Part shown: in pieces, positions 27,190 to 36,541 of the stretch
Numbering within the stretch: the stretch's first letter is position 1
How the letters are laid out: every line of letters starts with the position of its first letter
Origin: Fabrea salina
Lineage: Eukaryota; Ciliophora; Heterotrichea; Heterotrichida; Fabreidae
NCBI GenBank assembly: GCA_022984795.1
Contig: JALIHJ010000060.1
Coordinates: 93,914-157,913 of the forward strand
Length of the DNA stretch: 64,000 bases
Direction of reading: 5' to 3'
Made by a program: the position numbers and the translations under genes
Notes under the pieces: generated by a model
The model's input: only the letters and a program-made list of their open reading frames with translations
Told to the model about the DNA's origin: nothing
The model's database searches: none

Positions 27190-27720
27190 TTAAGAATTAA
27201 CAGGCCTTGCATTTTTAGTAGTGCTCATATCTCTCATGCTTTCTGAGTGGTATTTGAACATCCAGTTTCCTTCAGTTCCTAGTGCTTTTTCGATTTGTTT
27301 GAATATTGCAAAGTTGTGCTGTGACACCCACACTTGCAAAAGGACTTCTTTGGACTTGGCAGACACCATTACTCCTTGCACGTCTTCTCCCAGACCCCCC
27401 CTTGCACACTCAACTAACAAGTCTTCCCAAACTTGGTTGGTTTCAGAGCAGCGTTTGAGTCTTTGCAAAAAGCAACCCCCATCTGGAAAATACTCCCACA
27501 TAGGTTTGATTTGGTCCTTGAAAAAGGCAAGGTTCCAGTTAGGCTTCATTTCAGTAGGCTTCCTCAGATAAGAGTAAGCGCTTGCGAATTCTTGAATTGT
27601 AGTTACAGTAGCTAGGGGAACTAGTTCTAGTTGGTACTTTCGAGTGACTTCTTGTTTAGAGGTGTTTTTGGGAAGACAAGAGTACCAAAACACCCAAGGA
27701 AAAAATAGCTCGTTCTCCAT
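27190..27720 (-). CDS. eIF4E-family cap-binding protein (4EHP-like)
   Basis: The 176-residue protein fits eIF4E: FFPWVFWYS at the N terminus, the central IKPMWEYFPDGG (human IEPMWED, Trp102/Glu103) and a C-terminal block EDVQGVMVSAKSKEVLLQVWV. Two key tryptophans differ. The position of human Trp56 (KTWQANL) reads RKYQLEL, and the Trp73 site (EDFWALY) reads QEFASAY. Tyr for Trp56 is the class II/4EHP trait, and loss of Trp73 should weaken eIF4G binding, so a translational repressor or specialised factor is likely. The ATG at 27720 is preferred to one at 27738, which would overlap the citrate synthase stop. Confidence 0.85.
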   Translation of the reverse strand: MENELFFPWVFWYSCLPKNTSKQEVTRKYQLELVPLATVTTIQEFASAYSYLRKPTEMKPNWNLAFFKDQIKPMWEYFPDGGCFLQRLKRCSETNQVWEDLLVECARGGLGEDVQGVMVSAKSKEVLLQVWVSQHNFAIFKQIEKALGTEGNWMFKYHSESMRDMSTTKNARPVNS

Positions 27721-27727
27721 TTTGAAT

Positions 27728-29047
27728 TTAATTAGCAATATGTTCTAGTTCTGTTAAACTCAAACTTAAAGGCCTTTCAATAGGCATCATCAGCCCCCTA
27801 GCCCAGACTGAACTTGCCGATACGCCAATTGCTCTTGACACTCCAAATAACACTGTAAAGAACTCGTGCTCTTTGAGTCCGTAATGGTAAAGCAAAGCTC
27901 CACTGTGCGCGTCTACGTTTGGATAGGGGCTTTTGGCTTTTCCTTGTTCTTGCAGCACCTTTGGAATGACTTCGTAGCACTGAGCAACAATATTGCAAAG
28001 GGGGTCGTCTTTAATCATATCTTGGGCAAACTCCATCTGTATGAGAAACCGGGGGTCAGTTACACGCAGTACTGCGTGTCCGTATCCGGGAACCAGTTTC
28101 CCACTAGCTAAGGTTTTCTTAACGTAAGACTCAATTTCTGAGTTAGAAGGCGAACTTCCTACTGAGTCCCAGAGTTCAAGCAGCCATACCAGTACTTCTT
28201 GGTTGGCTAGTCCGTGCAGTGGGCCTGCAAGTCCGTTGAGTCCTGAAGCATAAGCTTGGAAGATGTCTGTTAGTGCTGAGTTAATCATTGAAGTAGTGTG
28301 TGTACTTACGTTGCCTCCTTCATGGTCGCAGTGAATAGTTAAGTAAAGCCTCAGCATCTCAAAAAAGTTACCTTCGCTCCAACCAAGCATCCTTCCAAAG
28401 TTCTCAGACAAGTCACAGTCCAAAGTAGGAGGTATAGTTCGCATGTCTTTGTAGCAGTTCCTGTAAATAATTGCTGCAATTCTGGGTATTTTAGCAACTA
28501 GGTTGAGTCCGTCTTCTAAAGTAGGTTTCCAGTAGTCTTGTTTTTTAAGGCCTTTCAAGTAGCTTTTGTGGAAGTGATTTTCCACAGACAAAGAAGCTAC
28601 TCCCATTGAAAGCTGAGTCATAGGGTGCAGGTCCCTAGGCAAACTATTGAGCATACTAAGAGTGTAACTAGGAATATGCGCACGAGCAGCAAGTTCTCCA
28701 GAAAGCTCTTCAAGCTGGAGGAAAGTAGGAATTTCCCCTGTAAGGAGGAGCCAAAAGATTGCTTCTGGAGGGGGTTCTTTGTGCTTTTTAGGAAGGCTTT
28801 CTTTGACTTCAGGGATAGATAACCCCCTGAACTTAACCCCAGCGTAGGGATCTAACTTAGAAGTTTGGTAAAAGAGTCCTTTCATGCCTCGCATTCCCTT
28901 TACAAGCTGGTCACTGTATATTTGGTCTACTTCTTTATTGGTGTCTGAAGCTTTGACCCTACTTAGTGTTTCCCTGCCTAGTTCTATTTTTTCCTCTAAA
29001 GTTCTTTTGAGTGAAGAAACCCTTCGGGCGAGTGTTTTGCCAAGCAT
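27728..29047 (-). CDS. Citrate synthase, mitochondrial
   Basis: The 439-residue protein has the typical eukaryotic citrate synthase length. MLGKTLARRVSSLKRTL is a plausible amphipathic mitochondrial presequence. Conserved blocks include the active-site regions LYLTIHCDHEGGNVSTHT (catalytic histidine region), GLAGPLHGLANQEVL, PGYGHAVLRVTDPR and YPNVDAHSGALLYHYGL (catalytic aspartate), followed by TVLFGVSRAIG. It condenses oxaloacetate with acetyl-CoA in the TCA cycle. Its stop is 7 bases from the eIF4E start. Confidence 0.96.
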   Translation of the reverse strand: MLGKTLARRVSSLKRTLEEKIELGRETLSRVKASDTNKEVDQIYSDQLVKGMRGMKGLFYQTSKLDPYAGVKFRGLSIPEVKESLPKKHKEPPPEAIFWLLLTGEIPTFLQLEELSGELAARAHIPSYTLSMLNSLPRDLHPMTQLSMGVASLSVENHFHKSYLKGLKKQDYWKPTLEDGLNLVAKIPRIAAIIYRNCYKDMRTIPPTLDCDLSENFGRMLGWSEGNFFEMLRLYLTIHCDHEGGNVSTHTTSMINSALTDIFQAYASGLNGLAGPLHGLANQEVLVWLLELWDSVGSSPSNSEIESYVKKTLASGKLVPGYGHAVLRVTDPRFLIQMEFAQDMIKDDPLCNIVAQCYEVIPKVLQEQGKAKSPYPNVDAHSGALLYHYGLKEHEFFTVLFGVSRAIGVSASSVWARGLMMPIERPLSLSLTELEHIAN

Positions 29048-29067
29048 ATTTAATAATTCCTATAGAT

Positions 29068-29895
29068 ATGGAAACAGCTAACAGAAATATGGAGCTTAAT
29101 GAACATGGCAGTGAAGAGGCGGCTTTGTTAGGAAATGACTCTTCTAGAAGAGTCAGGGGCAGTGTGGAGGAAGCTATGCTTAGAAGTATGGAATCTTCAA
29201 ACTATTTAGTAATTCTTTTTGGCTTAGTTTCAGTCGCAAAAGTAAGCTCTAGGTAGATCACTACAAGTATTGTGATTCTAAGCACAGCTGAGACAGACAC
29301 TTCTGAGCCTATCGACTTGTTTGTGTGGGGTTGTGTAATCATAGATTTTGCGTTTATGGTGCTCCTCATAGCGAAGTTTTTTGCGTCTATTTACGAAGTT
29401 AGCTACACAGTCAAGCAATCCATAAGGTTAGCAGAGGGTTCAGTCTCCTTGGTATACATAGGCTGGCAAGTAACAGGGAATGTATGGTTCTACTCCTGCG
29501 GAGACTGCTTTTCAGAAGCCCCTGAGCTTTCAGGACTTGCACTAGGACTTATAATTTTGGGCTACATATACTTGTGCACGCCTTTGTTTTTTTTCTGTTG
29601 TTTGTGCACTTGTTTGCCTGTGCTGCTTGTAGTGCTTTTTTTCTTAAACAGAGGCACGAGGAACCCAGCTTCAGAAACTCTGTTGAGGTCGCTTAAAACT
29701 GAGAACTTCGACTCTTCAGTGCACACTAGAGAAAGAAGCTGCCCTATTTGTTCAGAAGACTTCTCGAACGGAGACTCCATAGTTGTTTTGCCCTGCCAAG
29801 CAGGACATTATTTCCACGAGACTTGCGGTAAAAGGTGGCTGCAAGTAAACGCTACCTGTCCACTTTGCAGAGAAGACCTTATGTCGGAAAACTAA
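29068..29895 (+). CDS. Membrane RING-H2 protein, copy 1 of a tandem pair
   Basis: Exons 29068-29241 and 29257-29895 join across a 15-base intron to give 270 residues. An acidic N-terminal tail precedes four hydrophobic segments, around YLVILFGLVSVAK, FVWGCVIIDFAFMVLLIAKF, the YIGWQVTGNVWFY region and ALGLIILGYIYL with a Cys/Leu-rich run after it. The C-terminal RING-H2 is CPICSEDF...LPCQAGHYFHETC...CPLC, complete in the C3H2C3 pattern. It is likely a membrane-bound ubiquitin ligase. Intron 1 sits between Lys and Ile (phase 0) at the same place as in the next gene. Confidence 0.85.
29242..29256 (+). other. 15-base intron
   Basis: gtaagctctaggtag, A at position 10, phase 0, after AAK codons. 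Unspliced, it brings an in-frame TAG. Confidence 0.93.
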
Positions 29896-29928
29896 GTTTA
29901 AATCTTATATTACCGTTTTTCCTCGTAA

Positions 29929-30792
29929 ATGTCTGAAGCACAAAGCGGAGAACTAATGGGGGAACCCTATTCTATGCTAGAAGAAGAAGAGTTCAAAGAA
30001 ACTGAAGCCTTGCTTCCTAGGATAGCCCAAAACATGGAAGGTTCAGAGGTGATGTCCAACATCACTAGTTTGTATGCCAACTCTATTTACATTTTGGTTC
30101 CAGCAGTAATCTTGAGCTCTGCTAAGGTAAACACCAAGTAGATCATTGCTTCCTCTATTGTACTTGGAATTTCTTCAGGGGACACTGAAGAACCCATTGA
30201 AACCTTTGTAATTGGAATGCTGGTGATAGACAGTGTATTTCTATTCATCTGCATTTTTAGGTGTGTAGGAAGATCTTACCAGAGTTCAAAAATGTTTTCA
30301 GTTGCCAATTACTTAGACTCTGTTTTGATACTGTAAGTGCTAAGCAGGGCTTACATTACCTTCCAAGTTTTAGGCAATGTATGGTACTACAAATGCGATA
30401 ACTGTTTAGACAACGCTCCTGAACTCAGCATCTTAACCTTGATTTACATAATACTGGGGTACTTGTTTTTGAGTTTGCCGTGTTGCTTGTTTACCATGAT
30501 ATGCTTGTGCCTTCCGTTCTTGATCACTGTGTTTTTGTGGATAGTAAGAGGAGCTAACAAAGAAGGCCAAATAAGAACACTGCCTCCTGAAGTCTACAGT
30601 TCTGCACAACATACACAGTCCAGAAACTGCACTATTTGCCACGTGCCTTTTGTAGACGGAGTAAGGATAATACCTTTCCCTTGCAACTCAAGACACGTTT
30701 TCCACGAAGAGTGTGCTAAAAGCTGGATTAACTGCGGGTACGAGTTCTGTCCTACTTGCAAGCAAAACTTAACTCAAAGTGATACAGAATAA
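29929..30792 (+). CDS. Membrane RING-H2 protein, copy 2 of a tandem pair
   Basis: Three exons (29929-30126, 30142-30332, 30348-30792) give 277 residues closely matching the preceding gene: acidic head, hydrophobic segments (SIYILVPAVILSSAK, MLVIDSVFLFICIF, NVWYYKCDNC, IYIILGYLFLSLPCC) and the RING-H2 CTICHVPF...FPCNSRHVFHEEC...CPTC. Intron 1 is shared in position with copy 1; intron 2, in the LILAYITFQVLG region, has no counterpart in copy 1. That identifies an intron gained or lost after duplication. Likely a membrane-bound ubiquitin ligase; target unknown. Confidence 0.83.
30127..30141 (+). other. 15-base intron (shared by both RING genes)
   Basis: gtaaacaccaagtag, A at position 10, phase 0. 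Confidence 0.9.
30333..30347 (+). other. 15-base intron (only in RING copy 2)
   Basis: gtaagtgctaagcag, A at position 10, phase 2, ending CAG. Unspliced, it gives an in-frame TAA. Confidence 0.9.
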
Positions 30793-30796
30793 TGGA

Positions 30797-31369
30797 TTAA
30801 TTACGCTTAACTTTTTTAGTAGCAGTTTGGGGCTCAGAAGCTTTTCTTTTGATAGCTTTGCTTCTAGTTACTACTCCTTCAGACTTATTTTCAAGTTCTT
30901 TCCTCATCCTAGTGTACCACTCAGGCACAGGACGTTTTTTCCAAGTAGCAAACCTGTGCTTGGCCCCCACGTAGTAATTCCTGTAACTCAACACAGGGTC
31001 TTCGCACTTGTACTCTTCAGGCATGGCTAAGGCAAACTTGGTTAAGCCTAGGTCAGGAATGTTGGGTTCTTGCAAACTTGCAACAACGTCCCAGCTTTTG
31101 TGGTTTTCATCTCTGTTGTACCTGTACTTGAACTCTTCGTTAAGTGCTTCTGTAAGGTCCCGCAGCCACCTCCAGTTAGAAAGTGACTCTTTGGCCCACA
31201 GTGTACAGGGGTGTTTTTTGTGCGCAGGTTTGTAAGGTGCTTCAACTCCTGTAAGCCATAGCACAGTGCAGAGCATCTGAGCTGACTCCAGAATCATTTT
31301 GACTATATGCTTGTCGCAGTGGTAAAGTGCACACTTTTTAACCTTTAAACTTAAAGCGAAAATGTTCAT
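30797..31369 (-). CDS. Virus/phage-like small protein with nuclear-type basic tail
   Basis: The 190-residue product contains YHCDKHIVKMILESAQML, then KPAHKKHPCTLWAKESLSNW and FALAMPEEYKCEDPVLSYRN with a Tyr and PEWYTRM close by. This set of blocks (HxxKHxVKM, HPxxxWAxxS, PxxYxxxDPVxxYRxYY) is one I associate with small proteins of tailed phages and large DNA viruses, where the biochemical role is not known to me. Residues ~160-190 form a basic tail (RSKAIKRKASEP...ATKKVKRN) of bipartite nuclear-localisation type, an eukaryotic addition. No intron. Function unknown; the family call needs a search. Confidence 0.6.
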   Translation of the reverse strand: MNIFALSLKVKKCALYHCDKHIVKMILESAQMLCTVLWLTGVEAPYKPAHKKHPCTLWAKESLSNWRWLRDLTEALNEEFKYRYNRDENHKSWDVVASLQEPNIPDLGLTKFALAMPEEYKCEDPVLSYRNYYVGAKHRFATWKKRPVPEWYTRMRKELENKSEGVVTRSKAIKRKASEPQTATKKVKRN

Positions 31370-31385
31370 TACTGAAACTGCTGAG

Positions 31386-32168
31386 TTAAAATGGAATTTT
31401 AATATTCTTTAACGAGTGCCTTTTTTTAATCTGTTTTCTGGTTTTTAACTGTGGAAGCGAAGCAGACAGTTCGTCGAAGAAAAGTATCACTTGTTGTTCT
31501 TTAAACTGAAGTGAGTTTTGTAACACATTGACTTCATGCTGGAGTTGTTTGACTTCGTAATTCTCGGGATACTTTCTTTCAGAAGTAACAGTTTGAAGTT
31601 GGGACTTGTACTGGTTCTTTTTTATTCTGAGGTTGGAAGCTTGGGTTTGCACTTGTTCCTGTTTCTTAGAAAGCAGTTTTATTTCCTTTGAAGTTTGAGT
31701 CAGTTCTGACTTGTAGTGCTTTTCAAGGATTTTAGCCCTGTTTTGCATGTAGTCTAATATTTTAGCTTTCAAAGTGTTTTGGCTCCAAAGAACTAAGAAC
31801 TTAGTTTTCTGTTTGTTTTGGAATCTTTTAACTAAACTAACCAAGCTAAGCAGGGTTCTTTTGATGTAGTATAAAGTTTGAATATTGGATTGAGTAACTG
31901 TGCGCCACTTTAAGAAGTAATTGAGCTGGTGGACTTTGAATTTCCGACGTGCAAGGGAGCAAAGAGTCTCAAGTATAGTTTGCATAAGCACAATAGAAAA
32001 GTTGTTTTTTTCTTGATCGTAGTCAACCTCAGAGTTGCTTCCGGACTCATCTGGCGTAGAGGGTTCAGAGGGCTGAGTTTAGATTACTGGTAAATAAAGC
32101 TTCACTGAAAAAGACTCAGATGCCTCTGAGTGCTCTACCATAGTTAAGTCAGAAAGTGAATCTTCCAT
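31386..32168 (-). CDS. Sfi1-like coiled-coil protein, one intron
   Basis: Exons 32168-32088 and 32072-31386 join across a 15-base intron into 255 residues. The N terminus is acidic and Ser-rich. The middle has two Sfi1-type centrin-binding-like segments, QLNYFLKWRTVTQS and KFLVLWSQNTLKAKI (L-x3-F/L-x-x-W), about 40 residues apart, then a coiled coil (ILEKHYKSELTQTSKEIKLL and beyond) and a basic tail. A centrosome/basal-body fibre role is a reasonable inference. The start is 9 bases (including TATAA) from the divergent gene's ATG. Confidence 0.65.
32073..32087 (-). other. 15-base intron
   Basis: gtaatctaaactcag on the minus strand, A at position 10, phase 0. Unspliced it brings a TAA in frame. 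Confidence 0.85.
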
Positions 32169-32177
32169 AGACTATAA
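32169..32177. promoter_or_regulatory. Divergent start-codon spacer with TATAA
   Basis: agactataa separates the minus-strand ATG at 32168 from the plus-strand ATG at 32178; TATAA touches the plus-strand start. Confidence 0.45.
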
Positions 32178-32465
32178 ATGAACAAGCCTTACGACAAATA
32201 CACTTTTGAGGAAGCCCAGAAGTTCCATGAACAGAACTTAACTCAAAAACCAGACGAAGACATGTTGAAGTGCGCTAAAAGACTTTTAGGCCAGTTTCAG
32301 GACCCCCAGCCTTCACTTTACTTGTTTTTTGAGTACTTGTTGATTGACAAACAGCCCCAAGAAGTGATTCAGCACCTTTTAAAGTTCTACTGTGATTCTG
32401 TTTGTAGACTTAAGCGCAAAAACACCTCTACTCGCTCCAAGCGTAAGAAATCAAAACAAAATTAA
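32178..32465 (+). CDS. Small hypothetical protein with basic tail
   Basis: A 95-residue product, MNKPYDKYTFEEAQKFHEQN at the start, a helical, Leu/Phe-rich middle (SLYLFFEYLLIDKQPQEVIQ) and a strongly basic C terminus (RKNTSTRSKRKKSKQN), which could be a nuclear or nucleolar signal or an RNA-binding tail. No family recognised. Its stop TAA overlaps that of the convergent TOG gene within the sequence TTAA. Confidence 0.65.
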   Translation: MNKPYDKYTFEEAQKFHEQNLTQKPDEDMLKCAKRLLGQFQDPQPSLYLFFEYLLIDKQPQEVIQHLLKFYCDSVCRLKRKNTSTRSKRKKSKQN

Positions 32466-35400
32466 TTTAAAGATAAGTGCTTCATAAAAGCAGGCCAAGA
32501 CTCCCCTAGGTAACTACTCAAGTCAGTTCCCACTGAAATATAAAGTTTCTCCAAAAACTTTTTGTTAAGTCCTGAAACTTCTTCGCTTTGCAGCACAGAG
32601 TTTGCAAAGGGCACTAGTGACTTCTGTACCAACTCAGGCTTTTTAGCAACCACAAGTGGCAAAGAGTCCATAACTAAGCTGTGCCAAAACATCCAAGATT
32701 TGTCTTTTCCTCTGTGAAGTTGGGAAATAATTGCAGGTAGTACCTGCCCAATATTTCCTTCGTACATTAGGGTTCTACCTACGTCTTTTGCACTGTTGCG
32801 GAGAAGTGTGTTTGAAGAGTTAAGCAAGCTGCTCAAACTAGGAATCAAACTTGAAAGGTCCGGCTTTTGTGGAACTGAAGGCAGCAGCTTAGACAGCACT
32901 GTAAGAGTATGCATAGTTACTCGTGTGTCTGAGTCGTTAAGTGCAGTTAAGATGCAGCTAAGTCCTTTTGAAGAAAGGCCTTTTTCTTTAGTGGAAATTT
33001 GTTTGAGTTTAGAAACAGCTTCTATTCTTTTAACCCACTCTTCACTAGTAAGGGCCCTTTTTATGGAGTCAAAGGAGTCTTGGCTTTGGGACTTTTTTCG
33101 GAATATTAGTTCGTTGGTGCTGTACTTTTTAAGAGGACTTTCGGCTTCGGGTCTTTTAAGGGCTTCTTTAACTTGTTGGAAACTAGTTGTGTCCATGGAC
33201 CTTTTAAGGTACTTGTCGAAGTCAGCGCCTAAGAGTTTAGCCAATTGGTTTAAGGCAGCTTTGGCGTTAGTTCTAACATCAGCTGAAGCTTCTCTGGCAA
33301 GGGCTCCTAACAAGTGCATCATTCTTTCTAGTTCTTTGCAGCGCCTTATTTCGTGTCCTTTTTTTTCAATGATTTTATTGTAGCACATGGCAACTTTGGC
33401 CTTTATTTGGGATGATCGAGTTGAGTTAACGCACTGGAAGAGTATCATAATTAGCCGTGAGTCATTTGAGTTGTCGCACAGTGTCATTAAGGACTTTTCA
33501 GCTTCTTGCGAAATAAAAACGTTAGTGTCTGTGCTTTTTTTAAGTAAGCAGTTCATGATGGGTTCGAGTTCGGAATCCAAAAGTCTTTTGAGGGAACTGC
33601 ACATTTCTCCAAGTGCTATTAAAGAGTTTTTGGCAAGTCCTGACCGTAGTGAGTCAGCGTACTTCAGTAACTTAATTACTAAAGAGTGAATTGGAATCAT
33701 TGCAAAGAGTTCTGAGTTGTGCTTAAGCAACCTTCTGATTCCATTTAGCATTTCAAACTGCTCTTTCCAGTCCTCAGGCTCAAAACTAAGGTACTTGTGA
33801 AGTTGCTCTTCTGGGTTTTCAAGGGGCTCCAGGTCTTCTCTAGTTAAGTACTGGAGTTCCACAGCTTTAACTGGGGCTTGTTTTGGAGGAGAAAACTGCA
33901 TATTGCGAGAGTCAAGTTTCTTTTCAAGAGAAGGCAAAGCGTTAGACTTAGCAGGCACTGAAGGAGTTCTGTTTGGCTTTTCAATTTCAAACTGAGAAGG
34001 AGACCGCATACTTAGTCTGCTAGGTCTCCGTATACTCATTGAAGACAAACGAGTTGCAAGGTTCTTTCTGAAGTTTTCGGGGGAGTCTACTTTAGGCAGA
34101 GTAGAGGGGGAGTAAACTACACTGTAGGAAGGAGCACTGTCTGGAGCTACTTTAGGTAAGTCAACCCAGTCTTCTTTGAGTACAGCTATGGCTTTTTTGC
34201 GGAGTCTAGACTTGAGTCTTTGGATAGTTAAGTAGTCAGCCTGGACCTGTTCAAGTACCTTTTCAGAGCCTTCTCTGTAAGCAATGACTACTAAAGTTTC
34301 AGTAGCTACAAGTCTAACTTTAGCTTTAGTGTCCTGGACCATCTGGAACACTGGAACAACTAAAGAAGAGTAGTCGTACTGGTAAACAGGGTCTTTTTCA
34401 AGCATAGCAGCCATAATCAGAACTAAAGAACCTTCTCTGACGTGCCAGTTAAGTGAAGAGAGTCCTTCAATGTAAAAAGGAAACATTGTTTCTGGAAGCA
34501 GTTCTCTAAGCATAATACGCATTACCCGAAAAGTATTGTACCTGTTAGAAATTTTATCGTCCCCTAACTTCTGAATGCAAGCTGGAATAATTGAGCGGAA
34601 GTTAGCTTTTGAGGTTATTCCTTTAATCTGTAAGATTTGCAAAAGCAACAAAAGAGACCCGTTGACTATTCTGAAGTTCTTTTCTAAAAGTAAAGAATTC
34701 AAAAACTCAAGGATGGAATTAAGGTGATTAGCAATGTCTTCTCCTATATCTGGGATTTTATCCTTGAGTTCTTCCATAGCTAAGAGCTTTTCTTTCCAGT
34801 TCTGTGAAAAAGCAATTTGCTGGGCCACTCCGGGGTCAAGAATTCTAGGCACCTCTAGTTTAGTGGGTGGGTGCTTAGGTGCATGGGTTTCGCCTTTTTC
34901 GATGACTTCTAGTAAGTCTCCGCTGCATTCTTCTTTAAGTCTAGGGTTGTTGGCAACTAACCTCCTTGCAGTTTGCAGGGCTGTGTTACTGATGTAGGGG
35001 TCTTGAAACAGTTTGACTATTTCTTGCAAAATAGTAACGTTGACTTTGTCAGCAAGGATTCCTACAACTCGCAGACTTTGTGTCTTCACCCGGGCGTCTG
35101 AGTTGGATATTCCTCCTTTTAAAGCTTCTAACAAAGCTTGAGGCTGGACTTTAGCTATCAGAGCTAAACAATTAAATGCAGTTCTAGAGAGAATAGCGTG
35201 TGGAGATCCCAGACGCATAATTATCGAGGGCAGCAAATGAAGTATCCTGTCTGCGCATTCCTAGATAAAGCTTACTGGAAGGAGTTGCTGCACTAGTTGC
35301 AAAGATCTACCGGCGATCTCTAAGTCTGGGTTGTCTATTGACACAGCTTCAATTGCTTTGTAGAGCTCTTCAGAGCCTTTGTGGACAATTGCTAACCAAG

Positions 35401-35470
35401 TCATAGCCTTTAGGACTTCTCTTAGTTTTTCAGGATCTTCAGAACTGAGTTCTTTTAGTAGTTCTTCCAT
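32462..35470 (-). CDS. TOG-array protein (CLASP/TOGARAM-like), one intron
   Basis: Exons 35470-35276 and 35260-32462 give about 997 residues. Sequence is alpha-solenoid throughout: HEAT-type pairs in the N-terminal ~130 residues (residues 30-130), a second array at ~160-380 with SLNWHVREGSLVLIMAAMLE, the intra-HEAT wording typical of TOG domains, a Ser-rich basic linker (RLSSMSIRRPSRLSMRSPSQ) and two further HEAT arrays to the C terminus. CLASP and crescerin/TOGARAM proteins bind tubulin through such TOG arrays; TOGARAM is ciliary. A microtubule-plus-end or ciliary role is likely. Without the intron, the first 65 residues would be lost. Confidence 0.72.
35261..35275 (-). other. 15-base intron
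   Basis: gtaagctttatctag on the minus strand, A at position 10, phase 0. It separates two frames that align as one HEAT array when joined. Confidence 0.9.
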
Positions 35471-35505
35471 TAGGTTATAATAATATTACCTAAACAGAAA
35501 AGTAT

Positions 35506-36540
35506 TTAAATTACTGAGAAGCTGAAAACAGTTGTAGAGGAGTACACACTGTCTGGGTCCAGAAAGCAAGAAGGAAACTCAGGACGGTTAGGTGAGTCTG
35601 GGAACTTCTGAGTTTCCAAACAAAATCCGTAGTGCTTTTTGTACACCTGGTTGTCGTGACCTCTAAGGTTGTTTAGGTAGTTTCCAGTGTAAAGGTGAAT
35701 CCCTGGCTCAGTAGTGTGCACCTCAAGTTGTCTTCCTGATGCATTGTCAATAACTTTTGCTCCTAGCTTAATACCTGGGTTGTTAGGGTCTTTTCTGAGT
35801 ACATAGGTGTGGTCGTAGCCACTAGTTATGCTTTCGCGAATAGAGTGACTGTAAGAAAAGTCCATGCAGCTGGACTGAACACTTACTAAGTTTCCAGTTG
35901 GAATTAAGTCTGAGTTAACTTCTAGGTAGAAGTCTGAAGGTATATAGAGTTCGTGGTCTAAGCAGTCTTGTGAAATGCCGTGAGCTAAGTTAAAATAAGT
36001 GTGGTTGACTAAGTTCACTACAGTTGGTTTGTCAGTTGTGGCTTGGATCCACTGGAAAAGCTGGTTGTCTTCTGTTAAAGAGTAGCAAACTTCGCAGTGC
36101 AAGTTGCCAGGGTATCCCTCTTCTCCGTCTAAACTTAAGTACTGTAACTTGAGTTTAGTGTCTTCAACCCAGGCATTCCAAACAACTCTGTCAAATCCCC
36201 TTTCGCCTCCGTGCAAGTGGTTAGGGCCGTTGTTGACAGGCAGTGAGTACTGCACACCCTCTATAAAAAACTTCCCTTGGCTGATGCGGTTGGCATACCT
36301 GCCTACTAAGCCTCCTATGTGAGGAAAGTCTTGGTTGTACTCTTCTGAAAGGTAACTACTAAAGTCATCAAATCCCAGCACGCACTCTCTAAGGCAGTTA
36401 CTTTTGTCTGGAAACTTTATGCTGACAATAGTGCACCCGTAGTTAGTGATCTGGACTTGCATTCCGTTTGAATTGCTAAGTGTAAACAAACTTACTTCTT
36501 GGCCGTTTACTTGGGCTATTAAGTTTTTAGTTATTTGCAT
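35506..36540 (-). CDS. GALM: Aldose 1-epimerase (galactose mutarotase)
   Basis: The 344-residue protein has the typical galactose mutarotase motifs: GGLVGRYANRISQGKF, NHLHGGERGFDRVVWNA, VNHTYFNLAHG with the catalytic His, GYDHTYVL and VHTTEPGIHLYTGNYLNN with the catalytic Glu in TEPG. It interconverts alpha and beta anomers of sugars such as galactose or glucose in the cytosol. Its ATG lies one base after the TAA of the upstream minus-strand gene. Confidence 0.95.
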   Translation of the reverse strand: MQITKNLIAQVNGQEVSLFTLSNSNGMQVQITNYGCTIVSIKFPDKSNCLRECVLGFDDFSSYLSEEYNQDFPHIGGLVGRYANRISQGKFFIEGVQYSLPVNNGPNHLHGGERGFDRVVWNAWVEDTKLKLQYLSLDGEEGYPGNLHCEVCYSLTEDNQLFQWIQATTDKPTVVNLVNHTYFNLAHGISQDCLDHELYIPSDFYLEVNSDLIPTGNLVSVQSSCMDFSYSHSIRESITSGYDHTYVLRKDPNNPGIKLGAKVIDNASGRQLEVHTTEPGIHLYTGNYLNNLRGHDNQVYKKHYGFCLETQKFPDSPNRPEFPSCFLDPDSVYSSTTVFSFSVI

Positions 36541-36541
36541 A

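Noticed and set aside
27190-27738. eIF4E start at the upstream ATG 27738
   Set aside because: It would overlap the citrate synthase stop, whereas ATG 27720 gives a 7-base gap like other tandem pairs and begins just before the conserved eIF4E block.
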